From DATBDE01 sp045805605 (GTDB lineage Bacteria > Actinomycetota > Thermoleophilia > Solirubrobacterales > Solirubrobacteraceae): a stretch of DNA of 64,000 bases. The notes beneath the pieces were generated by a model. That model saw only the letters and a list, made by a program, of their open reading frames with translations. It made no database searches and was not told the DNA's origin. The stretch is from positions 1-64,000 of the forward strand of contig JBJMKX010000021.1 in the NCBI GenBank assembly GCA_045805605.1, given 5' to 3'. Made by a program: the position numbers and the translations under genes. Shown here piece after piece: positions 43,614 to 52,510 of this stretch (position 1 is the stretch's first letter; each line of letters starts with the position of its first letter).

Positions 43614-44765
43614 ATGCACAGCAGGACCTCGAAGGCGCGAGGAGTCCTGGCGCTGTTCGCCGTGGCGGTTCTTGCGGCTGTCGTTGCCGGGTGTGGCGGC
43701 AGCGACGACAAGAGTTCGGACACGTCGACGGGGGGCTCGGCGAAGAACGTGAAGGTGGCCGTCCTCTCCACCGGCGCGACGAACAACCGGTCGTGGGCGA
43801 ACTCGTGGGCCGACGGGGCCAAGAAGGCCGCCCAGGATCTCGGCGCAACGGTGACGATGGTCGGCAACGTCGAAACGCCGGACCAGTACACGCAGCAGGG
43901 GGCGTCGTTCGCCGCCAAGGGCTACAACGTGATCATCTTCGCCCATGGCGCGATGAACGATCCGGCGGTCAAGCTCGGCAAGCAGTTCCCGAAGGTGAAG
44001 TTCATCCAGGCGCCCTACGAGTTCACCTCGGCCAAGGACCAGGCCTCGCAGCCGCCCAACGTGGGACACGTGGACTTCAAGCAGGAGCAGGGCGCGTTCC
44101 TCGCCGGGGCGATGGCCGGCTTCGTGACGAAGACGAACAAGGTCGCCGCGATCTACGCCTTCCCCTTCCCGGCGCTCACGCGCCAGCCCGAGGCGTTCTC
44201 GCTCGGCGCGCGCTGCACGAACCCGAACGTGACGTTCACGCAGAAGGCCACGAACAGCTTCACCGACGCGGCGCTCGCCCGGGCCGCGGCGTCGTCCCTG
44301 TACAGCAGTGGCGTCGACGTGATCTTCAGCGCGGTCGACCAGGCGGTCCAGGGCGTGATCGCCGCGGCCAACGCCTCGTCCACGAAGCCCGCGTACGTGG
44401 TCGCTCAGTACCGGGACCAGCACGCCCTGGGCAAGAACGTGGTGCTGACGAGCGTCAAGTACAACCTCGAGGGCGTCGCCCAGAGCATCATCAAGGACGC
44501 CGCCGACAACAAGATCGGTCCGCACTACTACAAGAGCTACAACCTCGGCAACCTCGACGTCGGCACGCTGGCGCCGCTGCAGAACCTGTCGTCGGCGCTG
44601 CCGGCTGACGACAAGCAGAAGATGACCCAGATCACCAACGCCGTGAAGGACGGCTCGATCAAGGTCCCGGACGCCGTGACGGGCAACCCGACCATCGGCA
44701 AGCCGGGGGCGGCCGAGAAGATCGACCCCAAGTCGATCGGCTGCACCACCGCAATGCAGAAGTAG
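43614..44765 (+). CDS. BMP-family nucleoside-binding lipoprotein
   Basis: Surface lipoprotein of the BmpA/Med family, 383 residues, that delivers a nucleoside-like ligand to the ABC transporter. The lipobox VAGC places the lipidated Cys at 27, followed by an Asp/Ser/Thr-rich linker. Core motifs: VAVLSTGATNNRSWANSW, VGHVDFKQEQGAFLAGAMAGF and DVIFSAVDQAVQGV. AAGGAAGGT precedes the ATG. BMP proteins bind purine nucleosides or related compounds, but many have drifted to other ligands, so only import of a nucleoside-like or heterocyclic molecule is inferred. Confidence 0.9.
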   Translation: MHSRTSKARGVLALFAVAVLAAVVAGCGGSDDKSSDTSTGGSAKNVKVAVLSTGATNNRSWANSWADGAKKAAQDLGATVTMVGNVETPDQYTQQGASFAAKGYNVIIFAHGAMNDPAVKLGKQFPKVKFIQAPYEFTSAKDQASQPPNVGHVDFKQEQGAFLAGAMAGFVTKTNKVAAIYAFPFPALTRQPEAFSLGARCTNPNVTFTQKATNSFTDAALARAAASSLYSSGVDVIFSAVDQAVQGVIAAANASSTKPAYVVAQYRDQHALGKNVVLTSVKYNLEGVAQSIIKDAADNKIGPHYYKSYNLGNLDVGTLAPLQNLSSALPADDKQKMTQITNAVKDGSIKVPDAVTGNPTIGKPGAAEKIDPKSIGCTTAMQK

Positions 44766-44787
44766 ACCCACAGCTCCCTCCTGGTGA

Positions 44788-44815
44788 GGCGGTCCGGTGC
44801 CTGCGCCGGGCCGCC
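44788..44815 (+). terminator. Intercistronic hairpin after the binding-protein gene
   Basis: GGCGGTCCGG and CCGGGCCGCC form a 10-bp stem (one G-U pair) with an 8-base loop in the 78-base gap. It may partly terminate or protect the message, giving higher expression of the upstream transport genes than of the enzymes. Confidence 0.5.
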
Positions 44816-44843
44816 GCTCCACCTCCGGGGGGAAGGAGAGGCG

Positions 44844-45626
44844 ATGAAGACGGAGATGTACTGCTACCTGGAGGATCGCGAGAAGCGGATCCTGCCCGAC
44901 ACCGAGGTGTTCGACCGCTGGCTCGATCCGGACCACACGGCGATCGCCAGCGTCGACATGCACCGCGGCCACGTCGGCGACGACCCCGAGCTGACCCTCG
45001 ACACCCCGCGGGCGAGGGCAAGGATCCCCGCACACAACATCTTCCACCGGTACGCGCGCGAGATCGGCGTGCCGATCATCCACGTTCAGCACTGGCAGCG
45101 CCACGGCGGGATCGACGACGCCCGCTCCAAGGCGGTCAATCAGGGCGCGAACTGGCGGCACCTCTATGAGCTCTACCTGCCGGCCAACCCGCTGATGCTC
45201 GAACACAGCTGGGAGGGGACGAAGTGGCTCGACATCATGATCGAGGAGGAGCCGAACGACTACTACGTCCGGACGAAGAAGCGCCTCTCGGCGTTCTACC
45301 CGACCGACTTCGAGTTCCTGCTGCGGCAGCTCGACGTCCACAACCTGGTCATCACCGGGACGATGACCGACGCCTGCGACCTATCGACCGCGTTCGATGC
45401 CGCCAACCGCGACTTCCGCGTGCTCATCCCGCGCGACGTCGTGGCCGGTTCCAGCGCGGAGGCCGAGCACGCCGCGCTGCTGTGCGTGTCGCTCCACCTG
45501 GGCCTGGTCGTTGACGCTCCCGCCCTTCTCGCCGAGTGGTTCGCCCGCAAGGACCGTGAGGCGCCCGGCGACGTCGCCGGCATCGACGACATCAACGACG
45601 CACAGTCCGTCGCCGCCGTCACGTGA
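44844..45626 (+). CDS. Isochorismatase-fold cysteine hydrolase 1
   Basis: A 260-residue cysteine hydrolase related to N-carbamoylsarcosine amidohydrolase, maleamate amidase and RutB. The catalytic triad can be placed: Asp in IASVDMHRGHVG, Lys in VRTKKRLSAF, Cys in TMTDACDLSTAFDAA. The ATG at 44844 follows GGAAGGAGAG; an upstream in-frame start at 44784 is not supported. The stop overlaps the amidohydrolase start (GTGA). Confidence 0.87.
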   Translation: MKTEMYCYLEDREKRILPDTEVFDRWLDPDHTAIASVDMHRGHVGDDPELTLDTPRARARIPAHNIFHRYAREIGVPIIHVQHWQRHGGIDDARSKAVNQGANWRHLYELYLPANPLMLEHSWEGTKWLDIMIEEEPNDYYVRTKKRLSAFYPTDFEFLLRQLDVHNLVITGTMTDACDLSTAFDAANRDFRVLIPRDVVAGSSAEAEHAALLCVSLHLGLVVDAPALLAEWFARKDREAPGDVAGIDDINDAQSVAAVT

Positions 45627-46639
45627 CGGTCGTCGACCTGCACACCCACTTCTTGCCGCGGTTCTTCGTCGAGGGGGCCGCGGCAGGGGGTGTGTTCGGC
45701 GTGCGGGTCGAGGACGGGCTCGTCGTGCACCCGCAGGGCTTCCGCTACCCCGCCGACCCTACCTTCGTGGACGTGGAGTCGAAGCTTGCGGCGATGGACG
45801 CGGCCGGCATCGACGTCTCGGTGCTCTCGAGCGCGCCGACGCTGTTCTTCTACGAGCAGGCCGCCGAGGCGGCGGTCGCGTTCGCGCGGCGCTCGAACGA
45901 CGCGCTCACCGAGCTCGTAGCCGAAAGCGACCGCCTCGCCGGCCTCGCGGCCCTGCCCATGCAGGACCCCGACGCCTCCGCGGAGGAGCTCGAGCGCGCC
46001 GTGGGCGAGCTGGGCCTGCTAGGCGCGCACATCGGCACCAACGCCGGGAAGGTGCCGCTCGACGCGCCGCAGATGGAACCGGTGCTCGCGGCCGCCGAGC
46101 GCTTGGATGTGCCGTTGATGCTCCACCCGTATTACGTGGGCCCCAAGACCGGGCTCGAGGACTTCTACCTCGTCAACTCGATGGGCAACCCGCTCGACAC
46201 GTCGATCGCAGCCGTGCGCCTCATTCACGCCGGCTCGCTCGACCGCTTCCCCGGCCTACGGGTCGCGCTCGTGCACGCGGGCGGCTTCCTGCCCTACCAG
46301 ATCGGCCGCTTCGACCATGCTTGGTCGGTGCGGCCCGAGGCCCGGGTGTCGCTGAACCGCCCGCCCAGCGAGTACCTCAACCGCTTCTGGATGGACACGA
46401 TCACCCACGGCGACGAGGCGCTGGGCTTCCTGGCCGATCGAATCGACCCCGACCGCCTGTACATCGGGACCGACGAGCCGTTCGACATGGCCGATTCCGA
46501 CCCGGTGGGCCGGCTCGAACGCGTCGGCATCGATCTCGACGCGACCGCGCGCGCCGCCGCCGCCCTCTTGCACACGACCCTGGAGCCGCAGCGCGCGGCC
46601 GAGACCGGAGGTGCCACATGGCAGGCCGACCAGAGATGA
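45623..46639 (+). CDS. ACMSD-like metal-dependent amidohydrolase 1
   Basis: A 338-residue TIM-barrel member of the aminocarboxymuconate-semialdehyde decarboxylase (amidohydrolase 2) family. Metal ligands: His pair in VDLHTHFLPRF, HPYYVG, VHAGGFLPYQ, and Asp in YIGTDEPFDM. Relatives decarboxylate or hydrate aromatic-derived acids. It lies between two cysteine-hydrolase genes. A diverged paralogue occurs at 55061-56083. Confidence 0.85.
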   Translation: MTVVDLHTHFLPRFFVEGAAAGGVFGVRVEDGLVVHPQGFRYPADPTFVDVESKLAAMDAAGIDVSVLSSAPTLFFYEQAAEAAVAFARRSNDALTELVAESDRLAGLAALPMQDPDASAEELERAVGELGLLGAHIGTNAGKVPLDAPQMEPVLAAAERLDVPLMLHPYYVGPKTGLEDFYLVNSMGNPLDTSIAAVRLIHAGSLDRFPGLRVALVHAGGFLPYQIGRFDHAWSVRPEARVSLNRPPSEYLNRFWMDTITHGDEALGFLADRIDPDRLYIGTDEPFDMADSDPVGRLERVGIDLDATARAAAALLHTTLEPQRAAETGGATWQADQR

Positions 46640-47325
46640 GGCAGCAGCTCAACGAGCGGCTGCGGATTGACCCCGCCCGCACGGCGGTGCTGGCGATCGA
46701 CACCCACCGCGGCCACCTCGACCCCGAGATCGCGACGATGCCGGTCGCGGCCGACATCGCCGAGTCGGTGGTCGAGGCTTCGGCGCGGCTGCTGCAGGCG
46801 ACTCGTGCGGCGGGCATCCCGACCGCGTTCCTTGTCATGCACAACCGCACGGTGGCCGGCCGCAGCGAGAACCTGCGCAACCCGTTCTGGCGGGCAGTGG
46901 AGGACGCGCGGGAGAAGGTCACACCGGATCTGCCGTCGACGATCTCGGGCCACAACCTGGTCGGCTCACCCCAGACCGAGGTCATGCCCGAGTTGGCGCC
47001 GGGGCCTGACGACATCGTCATCACCTCCAAGCACCGGCTGAGCTCGTTCATCGACACCGACCTCGAGAGCTGGCTGCGCGTGCGCGACATCACGACGCTG
47101 CTGCTGATCGGCATCAACACGAACACGTGCGTGCTTTGCGCCGCGTTCGAGGCGTTCAACCGCGACTACGCGGCCATCGTCGTCAGCGACTGCGTCAACT
47201 CGATGTACGGCGAGGACCTGCACGACTTCGGGCTCGAGAACGTGGCCCGCTGCTTCGGCTGGGTCGTCACCGTCGATGATGTCGTCGACAAGCTGGCACC
47301 GGTGGCCGGAGGCGTCCCAGCGTAG
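46618..47325 (+). CDS. Isochorismatase-fold cysteine hydrolase 2
   Basis: A 235-residue cysteine hydrolase. Triad: Asp in VLAIDTHRGHLDP, Lys in ITSKHRLSSFI, Cys in GINTNTCVLCAAFEAF. GGAGGTG lies five bases before the ATG at 46618, which is 22 bases inside the amidohydrolase gene. It differs from cysteine hydrolase 1 over most of its length, so it should act on a different amide. Confidence 0.87.
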   Translation: MAGRPEMRQQLNERLRIDPARTAVLAIDTHRGHLDPEIATMPVAADIAESVVEASARLLQATRAAGIPTAFLVMHNRTVAGRSENLRNPFWRAVEDAREKVTPDLPSTISGHNLVGSPQTEVMPELAPGPDDIVITSKHRLSSFIDTDLESWLRVRDITTLLLIGINTNTCVLCAAFEAFNRDYAAIVVSDCVNSMYGEDLHDFGLENVARCFGWVVTVDDVVDKLAPVAGGVPA

Positions 47326-47333
47326 GGAGAGCG

Positions 47334-48518
47334 TTGACCGCCACCGCCATCTCCCGCGGGCCGGACGGGGCCATCGCTGCCCGCCAGCTCGACGCGATCA
47401 TGGCCATCAGCACCGCGGTTGCCCAGGGCGAGGCGCTTGACGACACGCTGGACCGGATCGCGGAGACGACGGCATCGTTCGTCTCGGCGCAGTCTGCGGC
47501 GGTGATCCTGCGCCGCAGCGAGTCCGCGACCGGCCTGGCGCTGGCCGGCTCGTACGGGCTCGGCGAGCAGTACGCGGAGCACCTGAACGAGACGCGGCCG
47601 CTCGAGATGGGGAAGGGCCCGTCGGGGGTGGCCGCGGCGACCGGGCATCCGCTGTGCATCGAGGACGTCTTCGCGGACGACCTGTGCGCACCTTGGTGGG
47701 GGCTGGCGATTCGCCAGCATTACCGCTCGATGATGTGCGTGCCCCTGCGCCAGGAGGACGACCGCGTGATCGGCGTCCTCAACGCCTACCGCGCGAAGCC
47801 CAGCGCGTGGACTGAACGCGAGGTCGACCTCGCCTCGCTGCTCGCCGACCATGCCGCCATCGCCATCCGCACGGCGAACCTGCTCGACGAGGCGCGCCGG
47901 CGGGTGGACGGTCTCTCGCTCATGGTGCGGTCGCTGCGCGCCCAGTCCCACGAGCACGCCAACCGGCTGCACGCGATTTACGGCCTGCTCGCGCTGGGCG
48001 AGGTCGACGAGGCGCGCCGGCTGATCGCCGCCGTGGACGGCCAGGCCAGCACGTACGGGACGGTCACCGCGTGCGTGGAGAACCCGACCCTGGCCGGATT
48101 CCTGATCGCCGAGTCGGCGATCGCGCACGAGAGCGGCATCGACGTCCTCCTCGACCGGCGCAGTCGCCTGCGCGAGCTGCCGGGCGGCCTGACCGACCTC
48201 GACGCGGTGACGATCGTGGGGAACCTGCTCCACAACGCGGCGGAGGCGGTCGCCCCGATGCCTCCGAGCCGCCGGCGCATCTCGATCGCGCTGCTCCAGC
48301 GCCGCCACGAGACGGTGATCCGCGTCCGCGACTGGGGACCGGGCATCCCGCCGGAGAAGGTCCCCCACGTCTTCGAGCGCGCGGTCACGACGAAGCCGGG
48401 ACACTCCGGCGTCGGCCTGCACCTGGTCGCGAACATCGCCAAGCGCACGGGGGGCACGGTGAGGATCGAGCACAAGCGGCCGGCGGGCGTGTCCGTCTCG
48501 GTGACCTACCCGGCGTGA
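47334..48518 (+). CDS. GAF-domain sensor histidine kinase (DcuS/CitA-like core)
   Basis: A 394-residue soluble sensor kinase: a GAF domain over residues ~20-185, then a SpoB-type dimerisation helix with the phospho-acceptor in RAQSHEHANRLHAI (His206), then an HATPase_c domain (N-box GNLLHNAAEAV, G1 DWGPGI, G2 GHSGVGLHLV). No transmembrane segment, so it senses a cytoplasmic signal. The start is a TTG at 47334 after AGGGAGAG. It is linked to the response regulator by GTGA and sits at the end of the transport operon, suggesting that it senses the imported compound. Confidence 0.88.
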   Translation: MTATAISRGPDGAIAARQLDAIMAISTAVAQGEALDDTLDRIAETTASFVSAQSAAVILRRSESATGLALAGSYGLGEQYAEHLNETRPLEMGKGPSGVAAATGHPLCIEDVFADDLCAPWWGLAIRQHYRSMMCVPLRQEDDRVIGVLNAYRAKPSAWTEREVDLASLLADHAAIAIRTANLLDEARRRVDGLSLMVRSLRAQSHEHANRLHAIYGLLALGEVDEARRLIAAVDGQASTYGTVTACVENPTLAGFLIAESAIAHESGIDVLLDRRSRLRELPGGLTDLDAVTIVGNLLHNAAEAVAPMPPSRRRISIALLQRRHETVIRVRDWGPGIPPEKVPHVFERAVTTKPGHSGVGLHLVANIAKRTGGTVRIEHKRPAGVSVSVTYPA

Positions 48519-49240
48519 GCTCGCTCGCCGACATGGGCCCGACGCCGGGCACGCAGGACGCGAGCTGGCGCGTGCTGATCGTGGAGGACAGCCCGGTGGT
48601 CGCCGAGGTGCACCGGCGCCTGGTCGAGACGACGCCCGGGTTCATCGCGCTCGACGTCGCAACAGACGGGGAGGCCGCCTACCGCGCGGCGCTGCGCATG
48701 CGGCCCGATCTCGCCATCGTCGACCTCTCGATGCCCGGCAGCGACGGGCGCTCGTTTTTGCGTCGGGTGCGCCAGGAGAGCCTGCCGCTGGAGATCATCG
48801 TGGTGACCGCCTCGCGTGACGCGCCGACCGTGCGCGAGACGCTGCACCTCGGCGTCATCGACTACCTCGTCAAGCCATTCGCGCCCGAGCGGCTGCAGCG
48901 GGCGCTCGGCGCCTTTTCCCAGCGCGCCCGCGCCCTGAGGCGCGCCCAGCTCGGCCAGGACGCCGTCGACCTCATCCACAGCTCGGGCGCGCCGCGCCTG
49001 CACCCGTTGCCCAAGGGGCTCAAGCGCTCGACGCTATCCGCCGTGCGCGGTGCGATCGCGCGGGCTGACCGCCCCCTCAGCGCCGAAGAGCTCGGGCGGA
49101 TGATCGGCGTCGCCCGCGTCACCGCTCGCCGCTACCTCGACTACCTCGACGTCATCGGCGCGGTGCGGCTCGAGCGGGAGTGCCGAGGCCCGGGCCGCCC
49201 GCTCAACCGCTATCACCACGTCGGGCCGAAGAAGGCCTAG
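48515..49240 (+). CDS. DcuR/CitB-like response regulator
   Basis: A 241-residue regulator. The receiver (about 18-140) has the acidic pair E24-D25, the phospho-acceptor D70 (LAIVDLSMPG) and the Lys in YLVKPFAPE. The C-terminal winged helix (RPLSAEELGRMIGVARVTARRYLDYL) is of the DcuR/CitB type. The GTG start overlaps the kinase stop. It probably activates this operon or the convergent catabolic genes. Confidence 0.9.
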   Translation: MSSLADMGPTPGTQDASWRVLIVEDSPVVAEVHRRLVETTPGFIALDVATDGEAAYRAALRMRPDLAIVDLSMPGSDGRSFLRRVRQESLPLEIIVVTASRDAPTVRETLHLGVIDYLVKPFAPERLQRALGAFSQRARALRRAQLGQDAVDLIHSSGAPRLHPLPKGLKRSTLSAVRGAIARADRPLSAEELGRMIGVARVTARRYLDYLDVIGAVRLERECRGPGRPLNRYHHVGPKKA

Positions 49241-49245
49241 CAGCG

Positions 49246-50139
49246 TCACCACAGGTCTACCGTCTTGACTTTGTCCGCTGCCACCGCCGCGTGGAACGCC
49301 GCGGCCATGTCGTCGCCGCCGTGCCCGGCGTCGGCGGCCTCCTGCATGAGCTCGGCGGCGGCGGCGATCACCCGGCCGGGCAGCCCGGCCTGACGCGCGG
49401 CGGCGAGGGCGAGCCGGGCGTCCTTGACGCCGTTCTCCAGGCTCATCTGCACCGGGTAGTTGCGGGCCGCGATCATCCCGCCCTTGCTCTGGGCGTAGTC
49501 CTGGTCCATCGCAGTGTCCTCGATGGCCTGCAGGAACAGGCGGCCGTCGAGGCCTAGCCCCTCGGCGAGCGCCATCGACTCGGCCAGGCTCGCGACCGTG
49601 GCCATGATCCACGTGTTCGTGACCATCTTCATGCGGCTGCCCTGGCCGACCGGGCCGAGCCGCAGCACGTCGCCGGCGATGGCGTCGAACAGCGGCGCGC
49701 ACCGCACCAGGGCCGCGTCGCTGCCGGACGCGAGCATGATCAGCTCGCCTCGCTCGGCCGGCTCCTTGGACCCCAGCACTGGCGCGTCGACCATGTTCAC
49801 GCCGTGGCGCTCGGCCAGCGCGGTGAGACGCTCGGCGCCCTCGACGCCAACCGTGCTGCACTGCACCCAGACCGCATCGGCCTCGATCCAGGTCAGGAAC
49901 CCGTCCGGCCCGTGCGCGAAGGACTCGATCGCGTCGGCGTCGGGCACCATCGTCACCACCAGATCCGCGCCCTCGGTCGCTGCCGCGGCCGTGGGATGGA
50001 CCGTGATGCCGTCGTCGGCCAGCGGCTCGGCGTCCGACAGCGGTCGACTCCACGCGGTGACGTCGAGGCCCGCGCCGGCCGCGCGCCGCGCCATCGCCGA
50101 GCCCATCACCCCCGTTCCGAGGAAGGCCACGCCGGTCAT
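49246..50139 (-). CDS. 3-hydroxyisobutyrate dehydrogenase-family NAD(P)-dependent oxidoreductase
   Basis: A beta-hydroxyacid dehydrogenase of 297 residues. N-terminal Rossmann motif FLGTGVMGSAMARR, substrate-binding DAPVLGSKEPAERGELIML (family DAPVSGG), and the catalytic Lys region GSRMKMVTNTWIM. The final part has the helical domain with LENGVKDARLALAAARQ. It overlaps the CocE gene by four bases and converges on the response regulator. Confidence 0.87.
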   Translation of the reverse strand: MTGVAFLGTGVMGSAMARRAAGAGLDVTAWSRPLSDAEPLADDGITVHPTAAAATEGADLVVTMVPDADAIESFAHGPDGFLTWIEADAVWVQCSTVGVEGAERLTALAERHGVNMVDAPVLGSKEPAERGELIMLASGSDAALVRCAPLFDAIAGDVLRLGPVGQGSRMKMVTNTWIMATVASLAESMALAEGLGLDGRLFLQAIEDTAMDQDYAQSKGGMIAARNYPVQMSLENGVKDARLALAAARQAGLPGRVIAAAAELMQEAADAGHGGDDMAAAFHAAVAADKVKTVDLW

Positions 50140-51896
50140 CGCGGGGGGACGACCGGCAGCAGGATCGAGGGGCGCCGGTCGGCGTCGGCGTGGAGTGTCA
50201 CGGTTCCCCCGTAGGTGTCGGCGGGCCGGTCGGTGGGGTCGTCGTGCAGGAACGGGCCGCAGCCCAGGAGCTCGTTCTTGAAGTTGGACAGGAACGCGCC
50301 CGTGTGCTCCGCGTACTCGTAGTCGCGGCCCTGGATCGTGAGGGCGATCCGGTAGCCGGCCGGGATCACGATCGACGTCGGGAGGATCTCGACATCGAGC
50401 TCGACCACCTCGCCGGTTGTCAGCGGCCGGGCCTCGTCGTGCGGGTGGTAGGGCCGGTATTCCGTACTGAGCTCCGGGTCGAGCTTGCGGTGTGAGGCCC
50501 GCAACCAGCCCTGGCCCACCGGCGTATGCGGGTCGATCGCGCCCTGGAAGGTGACCTCGCTGCCGTCGGGGCCGAAGACCCGCAGGATCGCGAAGATGTC
50601 GGCGTCGCCGGTCGCCGACGACACCCACAGATTGAGGGCCGACGGGCCCGTCAGCTCGGTGACGCGGTCGAGCGGCGGGGTCGTGAAGGTCACGCCCTCG
50701 CCGAGCGGCTCATAGCTCACGGTGGCGTCGGCGCCCGGCGGCTCGCCGAGGAGGCCCTTGGCATCGAGGTCGAGGTACATCCGCGTCCACTCGGTGTCGG
50801 GCAGCGGCCACTCCTGCTCGTGGCGCTCGGTGAACGTGCCGTCGGCTTTGCGGACCTGAAGGAGGACGCGGGGCTGCTGATCCCAGCCGGTGTCCTCGCC
50901 CTTGAGGAAGTGGCCGAAGAACCGCTTCTGGATGGCGACGCCGTAGTCGGTGTAGAAGTGGGTCCAGTGCTCGATGCCGTGCATCTCGAGCCACTTGTCC
51001 TTGGTCGCGGCGCGGACGTAGCCCTCGACGTTCCCGCGCAGGTGCAGGCCCTGGCCGCCCCAGTTGCCCGCGCTCAGCAGCGGGACGTCGATGCGTTCAA
51101 AGGCGCCCGAGCGATCGCGGTGGTAGTCGTCGTCGAGGGGGTGGGCGAGGATCTCGTTGCCGAAGTCGGACCGGTTGGCCGCGAGCTCGGCCTCGTCGAG
51201 CGTCTCGTCTCCGCAGACGAGCTGGCCGGTGTTCGGGTTGACGGGCCCGTTCTCGCCCAGGCCGTACTGGACGGTCTTGACCTGCATGTCGTACCAGTTG
51301 GCCCAGAACGTCGAGACGATGCCGCCATGGTGTGTGGCGTCGCGGTACCAGTCCGACGAGCCCTCCCACACGCACATCGCGGCCAGGTGCTCGGGCTGCA
51401 GGCCGGCGACCTGCCATTGGTTCATCCCGTAGTAGGAGATGCCGTTGAGGCCTACTTTCCCATTGCTCCAAGGCTGGGTACCCGCCCACTCGATGCAGGC
51501 GGCGAAGTCCTTGGTCTCGCGCGGTGAGAAGTGGTCGATCACGCCGGGTGAGCGGCCGCAGCCCCGGGAATCGACGCGCACGCAGGCATAGCCGTCGGGC
51601 ACCCACTTCTCCGGGTCGACCACCTCCCAGTTCTGGTACTTGTTGCTCGACCCTGCGGCGACGTCGGGATGCTGCTCCACCATTCGCTGCCACGCACTCG
51701 GGTAGCCCTCCTGGAACGGCAGCCCCTTCGCGTATGGCCCGTAGCTGAGGATCACGGGGTACTGGCCCGCGCCGACCGGGCGGTAGACGTCGGCGCGCAG
51801 GACCAACCCGTCGTCGACCGCGATCGGCACGTCCCAGTCGATCTGCATGCCGTCGCGGACCTCGCTCTTCGGTCCCTCGGTGGTGGGACTGCTCAT
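50136..51896 (-). CDS. CocE/NonD-family (X-Pro dipeptidyl-peptidase S15) hydrolase
   Basis: A 586-residue serine hydrolase: an alpha/beta hydrolase core with the nucleophile in GLNGISYYGMNQW and VDSRGCGRSPG ahead of it, and a C-terminal jelly-roll domain (…ALNLWVSSATGDADIFAILRVF…). CocE and NonD hydrolyse esters such as cocaine and macrotetrolides; the substrate here is unknown. The ATG at 51896 is preceded by GAGGAGAC; longer in-frame openings upstream are unlikely. No signal peptide. The next 149 bases upstream hold no recognisable gene and probably contain its promoter. Confidence 0.84.
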   Translation of the reverse strand: MSSPTTEGPKSEVRDGMQIDWDVPIAVDDGLVLRADVYRPVGAGQYPVILSYGPYAKGLPFQEGYPSAWQRMVEQHPDVAAGSSNKYQNWEVVDPEKWVPDGYACVRVDSRGCGRSPGVIDHFSPRETKDFAACIEWAGTQPWSNGKVGLNGISYYGMNQWQVAGLQPEHLAAMCVWEGSSDWYRDATHHGGIVSTFWANWYDMQVKTVQYGLGENGPVNPNTGQLVCGDETLDEAELAANRSDFGNEILAHPLDDDYHRDRSGAFERIDVPLLSAGNWGGQGLHLRGNVEGYVRAATKDKWLEMHGIEHWTHFYTDYGVAIQKRFFGHFLKGEDTGWDQQPRVLLQVRKADGTFTERHEQEWPLPDTEWTRMYLDLDAKGLLGEPPGADATVSYEPLGEGVTFTTPPLDRVTELTGPSALNLWVSSATGDADIFAILRVFGPDGSEVTFQGAIDPHTPVGQGWLRASHRKLDPELSTEYRPYHPHDEARPLTTGEVVELDVEILPTSIVIPAGYRIALTIQGRDYEYAEHTGAFLSNFKNELLGCGPFLHDDPTDRPADTYGGTVTLHADADRRPSILLPVVPPR

Positions 51897-52045
51897 CACT
51901 CGCGTCTCCTCGTCGATGGTCGTGGAGCCGCCCATGTCGATGCTGCGAAACGGCGGCATGCTGGTCGTCAAATCGTGCAATGCCGACGGTCCTGCGCCAA
52001 GATCCGAGGTCTCCAGCAGCGACCAATATCGGCCGCGCCACCTAC

Positions 52046-52507
52046 TCAGAGAAAGAGGGTCGCCCGCAGGTTCTCGTCGCTCTGCGGGAAGCGGTCGGCC
52101 AGGCGGCGGACTTCGGCCCGCGTGGCCGCTTGAAGCCGCCCAACTCCCTTCGCGTCTGCCTCGACCAGGTTCCCTCCGGGGTCCCGCAGGTAGAGCTGAA
52201 CGCAGTCGCCGGGGAGCTCGTAGAGGTGGTGGCCGAAAGACGTGCGGTCGAAGCAGCCGCGCCTCGCCGCCTTTGCGTAGACGGCGTCCAGCTCGTCGAC
52301 GCCGATCGCGAAGTGGTGGTAGGCCGGGACGTCGCCGGGACGCTGGAACAGGTGCAGTTGGCGGTCTCCGATTCGCAGCCATTGAACGGGAAAGCCGAAG
52401 TTCGGGGTCGGGAGCCGCTCAGCTGCGAAGAGCTCGTGGTAGAAGTCGATCGACTCGGTCAGGTCGACCGCGCTCACGCTGACGTGGTTCAAGCTCGGGC
52501 TCGCCAC
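52046..52507 (-). CDS. VOC-family (glyoxalase/bleomycin-resistance fold) protein
   Basis: A 153-residue vicinal-oxygen-chelate protein. The fold is seen in LNHVSVSAVDLTESIDFYHEL, then YHHFAIGVDELDAVYAKA and VQLYLRDPGGNLVEAD, giving metal ligands His and Glu. It could be an epimerase, lyase or dioxygenase. The GTG start follows the M24 gene closely (3-base gap), at the end of the long catabolic run. Confidence 0.78.
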   Translation of the reverse strand: MASPSLNHVSVSAVDLTESIDFYHELFAAERLPTPNFGFPVQWLRIGDRQLHLFQRPGDVPAYHHFAIGVDELDAVYAKAARRGCFDRTSFGHHLYELPGDCVQLYLRDPGGNLVEADAKGVGRLQAATRAEVRRLADRFPQSDENLRATLFL

Positions 52508-52510
52508 CGG